NCBI RefSeq assembly: GCF_009296025.1
Contig: NZ_CP045178.1
Span: 6,634,001 to 6,698,000 of the forward strand
Source: Streptomyces tsukubensis
GTDB lineage: Bacteria; Actinomycetota; Actinomycetes; Streptomycetales; Streptomycetaceae
Length of the DNA stretch: 64,000 nucleotides
Direction of reading: 5' to 3'
The translations under genes and the position numbers were made by a program. The first letter of the stretch is position 1. Each line of letters starts with the position of its first letter. Shown piece by piece: positions 9,689-17,151 of the stretch. A model generated the notes under the pieces. The model was not told the origin of the DNA. It saw nothing but the letters and a program-made list of their open reading frames with translations, and did no database searches.

Positions 9689-10471
9689 GTGAACGACGAC
9701 AGTTCGGGCGGGACCGGCGGACGTACGCCGGAACGGCTGCTCGCCCTGATCGGCGAGTACCGGGACATGGTCAGGGACGCGCTGGACGACGAGCAGTACG
9801 CGTTGCTGCTCGCCAGGCTGGCGGCGCTCGCCGACACGGCGACGGACGACGCGAGGGCGGTCCGCAGGGCGCTCCAGGGTGTGCGTCTCGCTCTGCTGCC
9901 ACTGCCCCTCGATCATCCGGTGCGCCTCGCGCTGGACTCCGTACGTCTGGTCGCGGCGCCGCCGGGGCCGTCCACCGTCGCCGGAGCGCGGGAGCTGATG
10001 GCCAGGCTGGTGAGCCCGGAGCCCTCACCTCCTTCCGCGATCCTCCTCGGCGAGGGCGAGGGCGAGGGCGAGGGCGAGGGTGAGGCTGGGCGCGGCGGTG
10101 ACGGCGGTGACGGTCAGGGCTTCGACGACGTTGGGCCGCAGGATCAGCTCCTGAGCGTGCCGGCCCTCTCCGTGGAGGATGTCCGGGCCCGGTGCGGCGG
10201 CACGGCGCCGCCCCCGGAGCTGATCAGACTGACCGACGCGGGCGGCGGCGACCGCTACCCGGAGTTCCAGTTCGGCGCCGACGACGGCAGCCCCCGCGCA
10301 GTGGTACTCGAAGTCAACCGCGTACTCCTCGCCGACATCGACCCCTGGGGCGCCGCCGCCTGGTGGCTCAGCGGCAACAGCTGGCTCGGCGGAACCCCCG
10401 CGTCACTCCTCGGCCGACTGTCCGACCGGCAGCTGGTCGGCGCGGCCACGGCACTGGCCGAGGGGGACTGA
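9689..10471 (+). CDS. MbcA/ParS-type antitoxin-like protein (partner of RES toxin)
   Basis: 260 residues from GTG 9689 preceded by GGGAGGA. The C-terminal ~85 residues (PEFQFGADDGSPRAVVLEVNRVL, DPWGAAAWWLSGNSWLGG, then a Leu-rich end) match the toxin-binding domain found at the C-terminus of Xre/MbcA/ParS antitoxins (DUF2384-like). The N-terminal part is helical but shows no helix-turn-helix I can recognise, and the two halves are joined by a (GEGE)n linker encoded by a hexanucleotide repeat near 10050-10085. It overlaps the RES-domain gene by one base (TGATG), the usual antitoxin-then-toxin order. Role: neutralise the RES toxin by covering its active site. Antitoxin identity is good by context and C-terminal motif; the N-terminus is atypical. 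Confidence 0.72.
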   Translation: MNDDSSGGTGGRTPERLLALIGEYRDMVRDALDDEQYALLLARLAALADTATDDARAVRRALQGVRLALLPLPLDHPVRLALDSVRLVAAPPGPSTVAGARELMARLVSPEPSPPSAILLGEGEGEGEGEGEAGRGGDGGDGQGFDDVGPQDQLLSVPALSVEDVRARCGGTAPPPELIRLTDAGGGDRYPEFQFGADDGSPRAVVLEVNRVLLADIDPWGAAAWWLSGNSWLGGTPASLLGRLSDRQLVGAATALAEGD

Positions 10472-11142
10472 TGGGCGGCTTCTTCCCCATGACGGCATTG
10501 GAACTGCGCCCCAACCGGCAGGTGATCCCCGCGGGCACGGAGCTGTGGAGGGTGCACAAGTCCATCTACGCACCCGACCAGTTCAACCCGGTCCTCGCGG
10601 ACATACGCAACGGGGGCGGCCGTTTCGACGGCACGGTGCTCGATCCCTACCACTCCCTGTACCTGGCGGCCGACCCGACCACGGCCGTGGCCGAGAGCGT
10701 GCTGCGCTCGCGGTTCTTCGACCCTCGGCGCTCCACGCGGTACATCCCCTGGATCACGGTCCGCGGGCGGACGTTGAGCGCCCTGCGGACCAGATGCGAC
10801 CTGAACCTCGTATCGCTCGTCAAGGAGCAGGACCTGGCCGCCGTATGCCAGAACTCCACCCTCCTTGAGGGCGAGCAGGACTATCCGCAGAGCAGGCGCT
10901 GGGCGAGCGAGATCCGCGCACAGGCCCCCGGCTTCATGGGGCTGCTCTGGCAGTCCAGGCGCAACCGGCCGGAGCCGGCCATGGTGCTGTTCCACGACCG
11001 GTTCGACGACTGCGACGGAAAACCGTTGGAGGTACTGCCGGAAGGCGGCATCGCGGATCTGGGCTCGGACGCCGGTATCGACAGGGCGAACGAACTCCTC
11101 CGGCTGCTCAGATCGGAGATCTCCCGGCCGAGACGTCCGTAG
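10471..11142 (+). CDS. RES-domain toxin (NAD+-degrading type)
   Basis: 223 residues from ATG 10471, which shares its A with the antitoxin stop; ATG 10489 is an alternative. Family features: AGTELWRVHK near the N-terminus, GGRFDG with the conserved Arg, HSLYLAADPTTAVAES with the Tyr/Glu/Ser region, and a C-terminal helix bundle. RES proteins such as Mycobacterium tuberculosis MbcT degrade NAD+ (as a phosphorylase or hydrolase) and are held in check by an Xre/MbcA antitoxin (family knowledge). The upstream gene supplies that partner, so this is a type II toxin-antitoxin operon, ended by a strong hairpin at 11215-11250. Its position directly before the kinase/GTPase operon is consistent with a defence island; direct functional coupling is inference. 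Confidence 0.82.
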   Translation: MGGFFPMTALELRPNRQVIPAGTELWRVHKSIYAPDQFNPVLADIRNGGGRFDGTVLDPYHSLYLAADPTTAVAESVLRSRFFDPRRSTRYIPWITVRGRTLSALRTRCDLNLVSLVKEQDLAAVCQNSTLLEGEQDYPQSRRWASEIRAQAPGFMGLLWQSRRNRPEPAMVLFHDRFDDCDGKPLEVLPEGGIADLGSDAGIDRANELLRLLRSEISRPRRP

Positions 11143-11214
11143 CGAGCGTGTGCGGGCCAGGACGCGCCCTGTTCGCGCCCAGTGGGCGACCGGGTGGCCT
11201 GGTGGAATGGAAGA

Positions 11215-11250
11215 GCGCTTCGATCCGCGTCGGGGGACGGATCGAAGCGC
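11215..11250 (+). terminator. Strong hairpin after the toxin-antitoxin operon
   Basis: A perfect 13-bp inverted repeat: GCGCTTCGATCCG (11215-11227) pairs with CGGATCGAAGCGC (11238-11250) across a 10-base loop. It lies 73 bases after the RES stop and 90 bases before the next operon. No U-run follows, as is common for actinobacterial terminators. Confidence 0.7.
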
Positions 11251-11328
11251 GCCCGGCACGGAAGGGTGCGAGAGGATGCGTGATCGTGCAATTCCCTTGG
11301 AGCGAAGGACACTTGACCCACATCCGCC

Positions 11329-11340
11329 TAATGTTGGCTC
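11329..11340 (+). promoter_or_regulatory. Possible -10 element for a leaderless transcript
   Basis: TAATGT at 11329-11334 fits the actinobacterial -10 pattern TANNNT and ends 6 bases before the ATG at 11341. No Shine-Dalgarno sequence is visible before that ATG. Together this would fit transcription starting at or next to the start codon. No convincing -35 hexamer lies 16-18 bases upstream, so this is a hypothesis only. Confidence 0.3.
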
Positions 11341-11625
11341 ATGAGCGGCGAGATGCACGAGTGGGCTCTCGGGGCCACCGGCCGGATCGTCACCTGGCCG
11401 GCACCGGACGCGTATGTCCTGGTCGAAGGGGTGCTGCTGCGTATGCGGCCGGACATCCCTGGCACGCCGCCGGGAACGGAGGTGGTCGTGGGCCACGACG
11501 CCGAGCGGCGGAGCCTCGTCGCGCACAGCCCGGTGGCCGACAGCCCCACAGTGGGCAGCGCGGACAGTCCCGTAGCGGGCAGGGCCGTGCCGGGGAACGA
11601 GGACGGGCGGGGGGCCGGGGGATGA
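11341..11625 (+). CDS. Small protein heading the conflict operon, function unknown
   Basis: 94 residues from ATG 11341. The first ~60 residues form a compact beta-rich sequence (GATGRIVTWPAPDAYVLVEGVLLRM) and the last 30 are a disordered tail with VADSPTVGS/SADSPVAG repeats. I recognise no family. Its stop overlaps an ATG at 11622 and it reads in the same direction as the downstream vWA gene, so it is most simply the first gene of that operon. It could be a partner or substrate of the vWA/kinase module. It lacks a visible ribosome binding site, which fits a leaderless start. Confidence 0.6.
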   Translation: MSGEMHEWALGATGRIVTWPAPDAYVLVEGVLLRMRPDIPGTPPGTEVVVGHDAERRSLVAHSPVADSPTVGSADSPVAGRAVPGNEDGRGAGG

Positions 11626-11669
11626 GTGAGTACCGGGGGATGCGCCAACACCGGGGGATGAGTGAGTGA
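11622..11669 (+). other. 15-residue coupling mini-ORF between small protein and vWA gene
   Basis: ATG at 11622 overlaps the previous stop (ATGA); the frame runs 15 codons and its TGA (11667-11669) overlaps the vWA start (TGATG). The 9-mer ATGAGTGAG occurs three times (11622, 11658, 11669), so the mini-ORF probably arose by duplication of the vWA start region. It may carry ribosomes from the small gene to the vWA gene. Whether it is translated is unknown. Confidence 0.4.
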
Positions 11670-12439
11670 TGAGTGAGTACGGCATCGGGCTCGCGGAGGG
11701 CTACGACGAACGGCAGCCCGTCGTCCTGCTCCTCGACACCTCCGCCTCGATGGGACGGCCCGCCGACAGCCCCCGCATCGACGAACTCAACGACGCGCTG
11801 GAACGCTGGTTCGCCGGTGTCAGGGCCGAGCCGAGGCTGTGCGCACGGGTGGAGGTCTGTCTGATCGGCTTCGACTCGCGGGTACGTGTCTTCGACCCGG
11901 TCAAGGAAGTGCTGGTGCCGGCCGGTGAGGCCGCGGCCGACCGGCTCTTCGTACCGGTGCACCGCATGCGCCCGCCCAGGCTGGAGGCGGCAGGGCTCAC
12001 GAGGATGACGGACGCGGTCGAGACGGCCCTCGCCCTCGCCCGAGAGCGCTACCGGACGCTCCAGGCCCAACGCGTCCAGGTCCGGCGGCCGTTCCTGTGG
12101 GTACTGACCGATGGTGCGCCGAGCGACGCGGACGGACAGCGAATGGATCCCGACGCTCTGGCGGGCACGGCGGCGCAGGTGCGTGTCGCGGAGGAGCGGG
12201 GCGAATGCGTGCTCCAGGCCATCGGGGTGCGCGGCGCCGATCTGGAACTGCTCCGCGTCCTCGCGCCCAAGGCGGCGCTGACGCTGGAGGACCTGGACTT
12301 CGGCCAGATTCTCGACCTGCTGTTCCAGAGTTCGGACCGGATCGGCGTGGTCCAGGCCGCCGACGAGATCCACGACCGGGTGGCCGACCTGGCGGAACGG
12401 CGGCGGCAGCTCCAACGGATTGAGGAGAGATACCGATGA
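11669..12439 (+). CDS. vWA-domain (TerY-like) protein of kinase/phosphatase triad
   Basis: 256 residues from ATG 11669. A von Willebrand A fold begins at once: PVVLLLDTSASMGRP (about residues 14-28) supplies the DxSxS metal-binding MIDAS motif; later strands include RVEVCLIGFDSRV and PFLWVLTDGAPSDADG with the conserved TDG Asp. Such TerY-like vWA proteins often occur with a PP2C phosphatase and a protein kinase, as here, and are thought to scaffold partners through the metal site (family knowledge). The end overlaps the phosphatase start by four bases (ATGA), so the two should be made together. MIDAS residues are intact, so metal-dependent binding is expected. Partners are inferred from the operon. 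Confidence 0.88.
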   Translation: MSEYGIGLAEGYDERQPVVLLLDTSASMGRPADSPRIDELNDALERWFAGVRAEPRLCARVEVCLIGFDSRVRVFDPVKEVLVPAGEAAADRLFVPVHRMRPPRLEAAGLTRMTDAVETALALARERYRTLQAQRVQVRRPFLWVLTDGAPSDADGQRMDPDALAGTAAQVRVAEERGECVLQAIGVRGADLELLRVLAPKAALTLEDLDFGQILDLLFQSSDRIGVVQAADEIHDRVADLAERRRQLQRIEERYR

Positions 12440-13698
12440 TCGTCGCGGGGGCCGCCGTCCAGGGGACCGGGCACCTGGCGGCCGGGCAGGGGTGCCAGGA
12501 CGCCTTCAAGGCGGTCGATCTGGGCGGTACCGCGGTGCTCGCCGTCGCGGACGGCGCGGGCGGCCGTGAGCGCAGCGCGCTCGGCGCGCACATCGCCGTC
12601 GACACGGCCTGCCGGGTGCTGGCCGAGGACATCCCGGACGCGGGGGGCGACCCGGAGGCCTGGACGCGGTGGATCGCCGGGGCCGGGGCCCGGGTGGTCG
12701 AGGAGTATCTGCGGTCCGTGACGGCCCTACTGCCGACGATGGTTGCCGCGACGCGGGCGGGAACAGGGTTGCAGAGGAAGGACGTTGGGGTATCGGTTCG
12801 GGCAGCGGACGGTTCCGGTGCGGGCGCTGCCGGGACGTACGGTGACGGTTCGGGTGGTAGCGGCCCGTCGGGTGGTGACGGTTCGGCCGGTTTCGGTCCG
12901 TCGCCTGGTGGTTCCCGGGCCGGTTTCGGACCGTCCGGTGGTGACCGGCCCCTGGTCGCCCCCGTGTCCGGTGGCGCCGAGCCCGTGGACGCGCGCGCGG
13001 TTGGCGTACCGCCCGTCGACGTCGGCGCCCTCGCCGCCACGCTGGTCGCGGCGGTCGTACGGCCGCCGTGGGTGGCGTTCGTCTCTGTCGGGGACTGCTT
13101 CGGTACGGTGCTGACCCGCACGGCCGCCGACGCGGGGGCCGGGCCCGCGACCGTCACGGGCACCACTGGTTCGGGCGGCACCGGTTCGGGGGTCGGCGCC
13201 GGTGCGGGCTCAAGGGCAGGCTCAGGCTCAGACTCGGGTACGGACTCAGGCGCGGGCGCGGGCTCAAGGACGGACTCAGGCGCGGGCCCGAGGGCGGGCA
13301 TGGACGCGGCCGCGGGCCCCGCGTCCGACGCGGTCGAGCGGTGCCATCTCGTCCTGCCGCCGGCCGGGTCCGAAGGTCCAGGATCCGGCCCCGTCTTCCT
13401 CTCCTCGCCGGGGGCCGCGCTGCGCGCGCGGTCGTTCGTGGTGTGGGAGCCGGAGCTGAGCGGAGTCGTCCTGGCCACGGACGGCTGCGTCCCCCTCTCC
13501 CTCGATCATCCCTCCGCGCGTGAACTACCCCTTGAGGCGGGCCCATTGCCGTCCGAACGCTTCTTCTGCGGGCTCGCCTCCGTCCTCCGGGGCAACGACG
13601 GCGACGCGGAACCCCTGCGCGCCCTGCTCTCCGGTCCAGGGGCGGCGCGTACCGGCGACGACCTGACCGTGCTGTGCGCCCTGGTCGACGGGGAATGA
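12436..13698 (+). CDS. PP2C-family protein phosphatase with low-complexity insertions
   Basis: 420 residues from ATG 12436 (overlaps the vWA stop). PP2C landmarks: GAAVQGTGHLAAGQGCQDAF at the N-terminus, VLAVADGAGG with a metal-binding Asp-Gly (about residues 36-45), WVAFVSVGDCFGTVL mid-protein, and VLATDGCVPL and GDDLTVLCAL with further metal-binding Asp residues. Two long Gly/Ser/Ala-rich insertions (about 12770-12960 and 13130-13320) interrupt the fold and are built from short DNA repeats. It probably reverses phosphorylation by the adjacent kinase. Without the insertions the length fits the family. The insertions likely form surface loops; a loss of activity cannot be excluded. Confidence 0.87.
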   Translation: MIVAGAAVQGTGHLAAGQGCQDAFKAVDLGGTAVLAVADGAGGRERSALGAHIAVDTACRVLAEDIPDAGGDPEAWTRWIAGAGARVVEEYLRSVTALLPTMVAATRAGTGLQRKDVGVSVRAADGSGAGAAGTYGDGSGGSGPSGGDGSAGFGPSPGGSRAGFGPSGGDRPLVAPVSGGAEPVDARAVGVPPVDVGALAATLVAAVVRPPWVAFVSVGDCFGTVLTRTAADAGAGPATVTGTTGSGGTGSGVGAGAGSRAGSGSDSGTDSGAGAGSRTDSGAGPRAGMDAAAGPASDAVERCHLVLPPAGSEGPGSGPVFLSSPGAALRARSFVVWEPELSGVVLATDGCVPLSLDHPSARELPLEAGPLPSERFFCGLASVLRGNDGDAEPLRALLSGPGAARTGDDLTVLCALVDGE

Positions 13699-15020
13699 CG
13701 ATGGCCCTCACGGTGGTGACCGGCAACGGGTACGAGTGGCGTCTGACCGAACGCGTCGGCAGCGGCTCTGAAGGCGTCGTGTACGGCGTCGACGACGCAC
13801 GCCCGCTGGTGGCCAAACTCGTCCCCGCCCCGCCCGACCCCGCCGCCTACCGCCGCCGCGTCGCCCGGCTGGTACGCCAGCGCCGCGAGCCGCGCACCGT
13901 ACGACTGCTCGCCTCGATTCCGGAGCGGGTCGCCTGGCCGATCGTGGCGGTGCGGACCGCGGGCACGGACGCCGACGGGACGGACGCGATCGACGGCTAT
14001 GTGATGACCGACATGCGCCACACGCACCGGCCGTTCACCCACCTGATCACGCCCTCTGCCCCGTCTGATTCGGCCGTCCGGGCCGCTGGGGGTGCGCCCG
14101 TGACCCGTACGACCTGGGCGACCGCACTGGCCGCCGCCCATTCGCTCGCCCGGCTCCTCGCCGAGCTGCACGCGGAGGGCTATGTGGTGGGCGACCTGAA
14201 ACCCGACAACCTCTGGGTGGACGACCGGGGCGGTATCGGCCTGGCGGACGTCGACTCCTGGCAGTTCACGGACGGTGTCGAGGTGTTCCCCGGACGGATG
14301 GCCACCACCGGCTACACGGCCCCCGAACGGATCGGCGCGCTCGCCGGCACCCCGCCGGACCGCACCTCCGACGACTTCGTACTCGCCGTCCTCGTCCACC
14401 AGTTGCTGATGGGCGGCCTGCACCCGTTCGCCGGGCATCCGGCGGGCGGCGGCGACTATCTCTCGTACGACGACAACGTGCTGCACGGGCGGTGCCGCCT
14501 CCTCGACCGTACGTCGGTGCTGCTGCCCCGTTCCGCTCCCCCCGTCGACATGCTGCCGAGGCGCCTCGCCGACCTCCTGCGGGCGGCCTTCGGTGGGATA
14601 CGGCCCTCGGCGGAGTCCTGGGCCGAGGCGTTGGCGGCCGAGTCCGCACCCGGCCGGCTGCGGACCTGCGGGGTGGACCCCCTGCACGTACACACAGTGG
14701 AGCGGCCCTGGTGCCCCTGGTGCGACCTGGCCGAACGGTCAGACGGGAGGAGAGCGACCAGGGCGACGAGGGCACGGGGAGCGTTGGAGGAGGGGACGCG
14801 GGCGCCGACGTGTACGGCGGCGACACGGAAGCCCGCGGGGAACAGCCCCGCCGGGAGCAATCCCGCAGCCAGCAGCCCCGCAGCGAGGAACAACGCAGCG
14901 AGGAACAACGCAGGGAGCGGCACCCCGGAGAGGAACACCCCGGAGAGGAACACCCCGGAGAGGAACATCCCGGAGAGGAACACCCCGGCGAGGAGCAACC
15001 CGGAGAGGAAATCCGTATGA
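13695..15020 (+). CDS. Ser/Thr protein kinase with repeat-rich tail
   Basis: 441 residues from ATG 13695 (ATGA overlap with the phosphatase). Gly-rich loop VGSGSEGVVYG (about 21-31), a Lys in VAKLVP, catalytic loop HAEGYVVGDLKPDNLWV (about 160-175; the usual HRD reads GD but the catalytic Asp and KPDN are intact), a DVD metal-binding triplet in place of DFG, and YTAPE. A Cys-containing stretch (HVHTVERPWCPWCDL) follows the kinase core, then about 80 low-complexity residues ending in TPERN repeats. No membrane segment or PASTA domain. The likely role is phosphorylating operon partners such as the vWA, coiled-coil or AAA+ proteins, opposed by the PP2C gene. The stop overlaps the radical-SAM start by four bases. 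Confidence 0.87.
   Translation: MTMALTVVTGNGYEWRLTERVGSGSEGVVYGVDDARPLVAKLVPAPPDPAAYRRRVARLVRQRREPRTVRLLASIPERVAWPIVAVRTAGTDADGTDAIDGYVMTDMRHTHRPFTHLITPSAPSDSAVRAAGGAPVTRTTWATALAAAHSLARLLAELHAEGYVVGDLKPDNLWVDDRGGIGLADVDSWQFTDGVEVFPGRMATTGYTAPERIGALAGTPPDRTSDDFVLAVLVHQLLMGGLHPFAGHPAGGGDYLSYDDNVLHGRCRLLDRTSVLLPRSAPPVDMLPRRLADLLRAAFGGIRPSAESWAEALAAESAPGRLRTCGVDPLHVHTVERPWCPWCDLAERSDGRRATRATRARGALEEGTRAPTCTAATRKPAGNSPAGSNPAASSPAARNNAARNNAGSGTPERNTPERNTPERNIPERNTPARSNPERKSV
14924..15013 (+). repeat. Six 15-bp repeats, each containing a Shine-Dalgarno-like core
   Basis: The unit CCCGGAGAGGAACAC recurs six times with few changes up to 3 bases before the radical-SAM start codon. In the kinase frame it encodes TPERN pentapeptides. 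Each copy carries GGAGAGGA, and the last copy sits at the right distance (about 9 bases) to serve as ribosome binding site for ATG 15017. It is both coding and potentially regulatory. Confidence 0.85.
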
Positions 15021-15679
15021 CCGAGGTCGAGCCGACCCGTCCCCAGCTCTCCGTGGCCCGCAGACTCGATCGGTGCACCGTACTCGGCCCGGGGACCCGC
15101 GCCGTGATCTGGGTGCAGGGCTGCCCTCTGCGCTGCCACGGCTGCGTGGCGGCCGAGACCCTGCCCTTCGAGGGCGGCACCGCGTACACCGTGGACGAAC
15201 TCGCCGAGTGGATCTGCGGACTGCCCGACGTGGAGGGCGTCACGCTCTCCGGCGGAGAACCCTTCAGTCAGGCGGCGGGGGCCGCCGCCCTGCTCGACGC
15301 GGTACGGGCGCGCAGACCTGATCTCAGCGCGATGGCGTACTCCGGATTCCGGTACGAGGCCCTGCGCAAGGGTGGCGAGGAGCGGCGCGCCCTGCTGCGG
15401 CGGCTCGACCTTCTCGTGGACGGGCCCTACGTGGCCTCGCGCCACGACAGCCTGCGCTGGCGCGGCTCGGCCAACCAGCGCATCGTCGCTCTCACCGACC
15501 GTTACGCCCACCTGGCGTCGGGGCCCGATACCAGCGCGGGCGTCGAACTCTCGCTTGAGGCCGACGGATCGCTCTCCTGGGCCGGGGTGCCGCCGGCCCC
15601 CGGGTTCCGGGAGGGCTTCGAAGAACAACTCGCGGCGCGGGGCTTCGTGCTGCACACCCAGGCACGGAGGGAAGCATGA
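15017..15679 (+). CDS. Radical-SAM 4Fe-4S activase-like protein
   Basis: 220 residues from ATG 15017 (ATGA overlap). The radical-SAM cluster motif is WVQGCPLRCHGC: Cys36, Cys40, Cys43 in CX3CX2C spacing. VEGVTLSGGEPFSQ supplies the GGE motif for SAM binding, and LLVDGPYV and WRGSANQRI are typical of the NrdG/PflA activase group. These short enzymes normally generate a glycyl radical on a partner (class III ribonucleotide reductase or a lyase), yet no such partner is in the operon. The first ~20 residues are an extension of the usual fold. The role here is unknown: it may modify an operon protein or make a small molecule. All cofactor-binding motifs are intact. Coupled to the coiled-coil gene by ATGA. 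Confidence 0.85.
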   Translation: MTEVEPTRPQLSVARRLDRCTVLGPGTRAVIWVQGCPLRCHGCVAAETLPFEGGTAYTVDELAEWICGLPDVEGVTLSGGEPFSQAAGAAALLDAVRARRPDLSAMAYSGFRYEALRKGGEERRALLRRLDLLVDGPYVASRHDSLRWRGSANQRIVALTDRYAHLASGPDTSAGVELSLEADGSLSWAGVPPAPGFREGFEEQLAARGFVLHTQARREA

Positions 15680-17151
15680 GCGGATCACCGAAGTACAGCA
15701 GGGTCGCCATCTCTGCCGTCCAGCGGCAACGCGAGGCCAGGCGCCGCCATGAACAGCAGGTGGCACGTCGTCGGCGGGAGGCGGAACGCGCGAGGGAACG
15801 CGCGGAACGCGCCGCCGAGCGGGCCAGGGAAGCGGCGGCGCGGCGGGAGCGTGCGAGGGCCGCGGCCGACCGGAGGAAGGACGAACTCGCCGCCCGGCGC
15901 ACCGTGGAGAGACAGGCCCACGCCGCCCGGCTGGACCAGGAACAGGGCGGCGCCGACGTACGCCGCCTCGACGAGGCACGCGAGCTGCTCGCCCGGGTGC
16001 GGGCATCCGACGGCGGGGCGCTCGCCGATGAACTGGACGCCCTGGAGCGCCGGTTGCAGTCCTTGCGGGGCAGGGCCGGTCGCACGGAGCGGCTCGGCGG
16101 GCAGATCGAGGAACTGCGCGGCCGCGTCGTCCTGCTGAGTCAACGACGCGGCGACCGTGCCCCGAGCAACGAACCCGGCGCCGTCCTGGCCGACTTGGAG
16201 CGGCGGCTCGCGGAGATCGGGCCGGACGCGGCGGAGCACGACCCCGAGGGGCGGCAGCGCTGCGTAGAACTGCTCGGCCGGCTCCGCACCACGACAGGGC
16301 CCGACGGCCGGACCCGTTTCGAGGCACTGCTCGGCACGGTGGAACACGCCCTGACCCGGCATGCCGTGACGGCCGGGCAACACGCCGAGGAGAAGCTGCG
16401 CGGGGAGGGGGAGGCGCGGCGGCGGGCCGAGGAGCGCGCCGCCGCGCAGGAGGCGGCCGAGGAGGCGGAGCAGGAGCGGCTGGCGGCGGAGGCCGAACGC
16501 CAGACGGCGGAATGCGAACGCCGGGCAGCCGACCTGGCCGAGGCGGCAGACCGACTCGACGTCATGCACCGGCCCGCACGGGACGCGGCGGAAGAGGCCC
16601 TTGAACTCGCCGACCCGGACCTCTCGGGACGTATCGAGGAAGCGCTGCGCGCGGTCACCGTGCCTCTCGCGGCCGGTGCGCACGACGAGGCCCTCGCAGC
16701 GGTAGCCGCATTGGAGGCGCTGCTGCCCGAGGCGGAGGCCAGGCTGGACGAACTCCAGTTGGACCACTCCCGCCGGATGGATCTCGGGCAGGCGCTTCAG
16801 GACGCCATGCACGGTGAGGGATTCTCCTTCCTCGGCGGTGAGGACCACGGAGGGCGCCTCGTCCTGCGCTTCGAGCGCCCCAGTGGGGCGAGTTACGAGA
16901 CGACGGTCACCACGGGCACCGAGGGCACCCCCGTACTCGTCTACCACGTGGACGGGGAGCCCGACGTGGCGCTGGAACCGGCGCCCGAGGGAGCTGTCTG
17001 CGACACCACGGAAGACCTCCTGCGGCGGGTGCACGAGGTGGTCGGCGAAGAGGACGCCTTCGTCCCCGGCGAGCTCGACTGGCAGGGCAAACCGCCCTCG
17101 CGGCAGGCGAAACAGCTGCCCGGCGCAGAGGAGTGGCGGTGGACCCAGTGA
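15676..17151 (+). CDS. Long coiled-coil protein with C-terminal globular domain
   Basis: 491 residues from ATG 15676, preceded by GGAGGGA and overlapping the previous stop. Residues about 10-130 and 235-330 are Arg/Glu/Ala-rich helices with heptad character (RRREAERARERAERAAERAR; EEAEQERLAAEAERQTAECE). The last ~120 residues look globular and beta-containing (GRLVLRFERPSGASYETTVTTG, VLVYHVDGEPDV). I recognise no named family; similar coiled-coil proteins accompany chaperone and GTPase modules in actinobacteria. It may act as scaffold or adaptor linking the kinase module to the AAA+ protein downstream. No signal peptide or membrane helix. Overlap with the next gene depends on which GTG is used there. 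Confidence 0.75.
   Translation: MSGSPKYSRVAISAVQRQREARRRHEQQVARRRREAERARERAERAAERAREAAARRERARAAADRRKDELAARRTVERQAHAARLDQEQGGADVRRLDEARELLARVRASDGGALADELDALERRLQSLRGRAGRTERLGGQIEELRGRVVLLSQRRGDRAPSNEPGAVLADLERRLAEIGPDAAEHDPEGRQRCVELLGRLRTTTGPDGRTRFEALLGTVEHALTRHAVTAGQHAEEKLRGEGEARRRAEERAAAQEAAEEAEQERLAAEAERQTAECERRAADLAEAADRLDVMHRPARDAAEEALELADPDLSGRIEEALRAVTVPLAAGAHDEALAAVAALEALLPEAEARLDELQLDHSRRMDLGQALQDAMHGEGFSFLGGEDHGGRLVLRFERPSGASYETTVTTGTEGTPVLVYHVDGEPDVALEPAPEGAVCDTTEDLLRRVHEVVGEEDAFVPGELDWQGKPPSRQAKQLPGAEEWRWTQ

Noticed and set aside
11669..15020. Tellurite-resistance (Ter) system
   Set aside because: The vWA-PP2C-kinase triad resembles TerY triads, but no TerB, TerC or TerD gene is present in the window.
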